This document shows positions 13,530 to 13,547 of a stretch of 13,547 nt of DNA, one piece after another; the stretch's first letter is position 1, and every line of letters starts with the position of its first letter. The position numbers were made by a program, and so were the translations under genes. The notes under the pieces are model-generated. The model ran no database searches. It had not been told where the DNA came from and saw only the letters and a program-made list of their open reading frames with translations. The stretch is from Bacteroidales bacterium (GTDB lineage Bacteria; Bacteroidota; Bacteroidia; Bacteroidales; UBA932). The stretch covers positions 1 to 13,547 of the forward strand of contig JAEENZ010000166.1 in NCBI GenBank assembly GCA_016283985.1. Direction: 5' to 3'.

Positions 13530-13547
13530 GGAAGGGCTTTTGCTGAA

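Overview
The window looks like chromosomal DNA of a fairly GC-rich member of the Bacteroidales, possibly Rikenellaceae/Alistipes-like; the genus is a guess. The signs are several start-proximal TAnnTTTG promoter boxes, typical Bacteroidota exported proteins (MKK..., cleavage before Q after 'FAQ' or 'SAQ'), a lipoprotein alpha-L-rhamnosidase, a GH3 glycosidase, a DUF486 protein and small outer-membrane barrels ending in F.

Left part (1-4102, all +): the 3' part of a C69-family dipeptidase, an APH-fold small-molecule kinase-like protein, an exported tyrosine-phosphatase-like protein (start overlaps the previous stop), then a polytopic nucleoside-recognition (gate) membrane protein with its own promoter. 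The first three are packed as one transcription unit. The membrane gene converges on a GH3 gene, and the two stop codons share one CTAG.

Middle (4099-9921): a carbohydrate block. A secreted GH3 beta-xylosidase/beta-glucosidase-like enzyme (-) is divergent from a FucI/AraA-C-terminal-like sugar isomerase homologue followed one base later by a GH78 alpha-L-rhamnosidase lipoprotein (+). The 53-bp divergent spacer carries promoter boxes and operator-like TTGCTAC repeats. Together they suggest trimming of rhamnose- and xylose/glucose-containing plant glycans and use of a released sugar. No SusC/SusD pair is present in the window.

Right part (9925-12931): a PrsW-type intramembrane protease overlaps by ATGA with an exported alpha/beta hydrolase. 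This abuts a convergent DUF486 membrane protein. Divergent from DUF486 is a promoter for two small exported genes of visibly lower GC: an unknown protein with two hydrophobic segments and an outer-membrane beta-barrel protein.

End (12932-13547): about 510 bases without a credible gene, ending at a class II tRNA-Ser(GCU) on the minus strand. This is the most unusual part. It holds (a) three tandem units of about 52 bp, each an inverted pair of a 10-mer around CTCTACAGGT/ACCTGTAGAG with a constant 15-nt loop; (b) a run of hairpins; and (c) a large nested inverted repeat with a four-way-junction layout. The outer arms of (c) run into the tRNA gene, so an inverted near-copy of the tRNA 3' end lies about 145 bp away. 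One hairpin of this structure is a good intrinsic terminator for the tRNA. The lower GC, repeats and tRNA together suggest a mobile-element scar or attachment region, or an undescribed structured element, but no integrase or transposase is present.
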